Origin: Lachnospiraceae bacterium UBA3287
GTDB taxonomy: Bacteria; Bacillota; Clostridia; Lachnospirales; Lachnospiraceae
DNA length: 6,734 nucleotides
Assembly (NCBI GenBank): GCA_002362155.1
Contig: DETN01000149.1
Location: 4,928-11,661, forward strand
Direction: 5' to 3'
The stretch's first letter is position 1. Each line of letters begins with the position of its first letter. A model generated the notes under the pieces. That model saw only the letters and a program-made list of their open reading frames with translations, ran no database searches and was not told the origin of the DNA. Both the position numbers and the translations under genes were made by a program. Of the stretch, positions 6,057 to 6,734 are shown one piece after another.

Positions 6057-6734
6057 TTACCAGCTGACCAGCTCTCCCTCCGAATTCCTGTATCTTTTGG
6101 GGATATAGCTGTCATAGAGCCTTACCTGTCTTGTCAGGGTATAGCCCGTATAGGTGAAGGAGGAATCGGTGGGATGGATCCAGGTGTCGAAAACGGCCTT
6201 TCTGGGATCCGTATGGGGGATGGATCCGTCCGAATGCCAGCCGCCCGAGCCGTGGCCCGTGTCAAAGGTCATGTTGTCGCCCAGATAGATAAAGGAATGG
6301 CCGATCTTCTTCCCGGTATCCTTGTCGATCCTGTAGCCCAGGAAGATGTCGCCGGGCTCTACTTTGCCCGCGTCCATAAGGCTCTTGAGGGAGGCTCCTC
6401 CCGAATAGAAGTCGGCAATGCCCCGGTAGGACTTGGCCCCTTCCAGATCCTGGATGATCCACTGGTGGCCCGAATCGCAGTTGCAGGACCGGTAGCCGTC
6501 CGCGCCGCTGTCTATGGTATCGAAAGGCTTGAAGAAGTTGCTGGCCCAGCCGTGGTTGGAATACTGCCATTTCAGTCCCAGTGCAATGTCCTCCTGCAGG
6601 CAGTCCTCATAATAGAAGACGCAGGAGAGAAGGGCCTTGACTCCCTCGGGCAGGTCGTCCGGTATCAGATCCGCTCCGTAGAAATCCCTTGCCACCACCG
6701 CGTCGCAGGTAAAATCGAAGAGCTCCGTCTGGGC
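6057..6734 (-). CDS. Probable NlpC/P60-like (papain-fold) cysteine hydrolase, N-terminus outside window
   Basis: The frame is open from the window edge to the TAA at 6057-6059, giving the last 225 residues; a GTG inside it at 6698 is not a convincing start. Counting from the edge, RSCNCDSGHQWIIQDL (82-97) looks like the catalytic Cys (Cys86, or Cys84) at the head of a helix. EPGDIFLGY (126-134) resembles the PGDL strand of NlpC/P60 proteins, and KIGHSFIYLGDNMTFDTG (143-160) resembles the GHVGIYLG strand with catalytic His146. His161 could be the third polar residue. Such enzymes usually cut peptidoglycan peptides, but the match is by pattern only and diverged; other papain-like amidases (CHAP, transglutaminase-like) are possible. 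Cysteine content is high for the visible part (Cys10, 38, 45, 84, 86). It ends 62-64 bp before argC with no T-tract hairpin between, so some read-through into argC is possible. No secretion signal can be judged because the N-terminus is missing. Confidence 0.6.
   Translation of the reverse strand, partial: AQTELFDFTCDAVVARDFYGADLIPDDLPEGVKALLSCVFYYEDCLQEDIALGLKWQYSNHGWASNFFKPFDTIDSGADGYRSCNCDSGHQWIIQDLEGAKSYRGIADFYSGGASLKSLMDAGKVEPGDIFLGYRIDKDTGKKIGHSFIYLGDNMTFDTGHGSGGWHSDGSIPHTDPRKAVFDTWIHPTDSSFTYTGYTLTRQVRLYDSYIPKRYRNSEGELVSW

Noticed and set aside
1..6734. CRISPR arrays, tRNA/rRNA genes, insertion sequences or phage genes
   Set aside because: No regular spaced repeats, cloverleaf-like segments, transposase motifs or phage proteins were seen; nearly all of the window is ordinary coding sequence.

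Overview
The window reads as chromosomal DNA from a low-to-mid-GC Gram-positive anaerobe of the class Clostridia, most likely a Lachnospiraceae-type gut bacterium. This is an inference from the protein style (clostridial DltD-like SGNH protein, short-form ArgC), purine-rich AGGAG ribosome binding sites, heavy AGG/AGA arginine use, and a base composition that looks somewhat above 50% GC by eye. Every gene lies on the minus strand, so the biological order runs from the right end of the window to the left. Coding density is high; the only sizeable gap is 249 bp (4810-5058).

Right part (6734 to about 4996): the C-terminal 225 residues of a probable NlpC/P60-like (papain-fold) cysteine hydrolase, cut by the window edge, followed after 64 bp by a complete argC of the short type (N-acetyl-gamma-glutamyl-phosphate reductase, arginine biosynthesis). 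A strong hairpin with a T-tract ends this unit.

Middle (4810-4995): a compact control region. It holds a near-consensus sigma-A promoter (TTGACA, 16 bp, TATAGA), a 21-bp imperfect palindrome just downstream of the predicted start of transcription, a repeat of one palindrome arm in the promoter spacer exactly 31 bp away, and a second, perfect 7+7 bp palindrome touching the -35 box.

Left part (4809 to 1): a tight operon encoding a DltABCD-like surface aminoacylation machine in the order A-C-B-D, followed 37 nt later by the start of an asparagine-synthetase-type amidotransferase gene that runs off the window. By family knowledge, the adenylating enzyme activates an amino acid with ATP and loads it on the phosphopantetheine arm of the small acidic carrier protein. 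The MBOAT membrane protein then passes it across or onto an acceptor at the membrane, and the membrane-anchored SGNH protein acts on the outer face. Several details differ from a textbook D-alanine/teichoic acid operon: the gene order, a long (534 aa) AlgI-like MBOAT, loss of the DltA cysteine linked to D-Ala selection (Gly at that position), a cysteine in place of the SGNH nucleophile serine, and the linked AsnB-like gene. Together these make a variant system with a possibly different aminoacyl group or acceptor the main point of interest.
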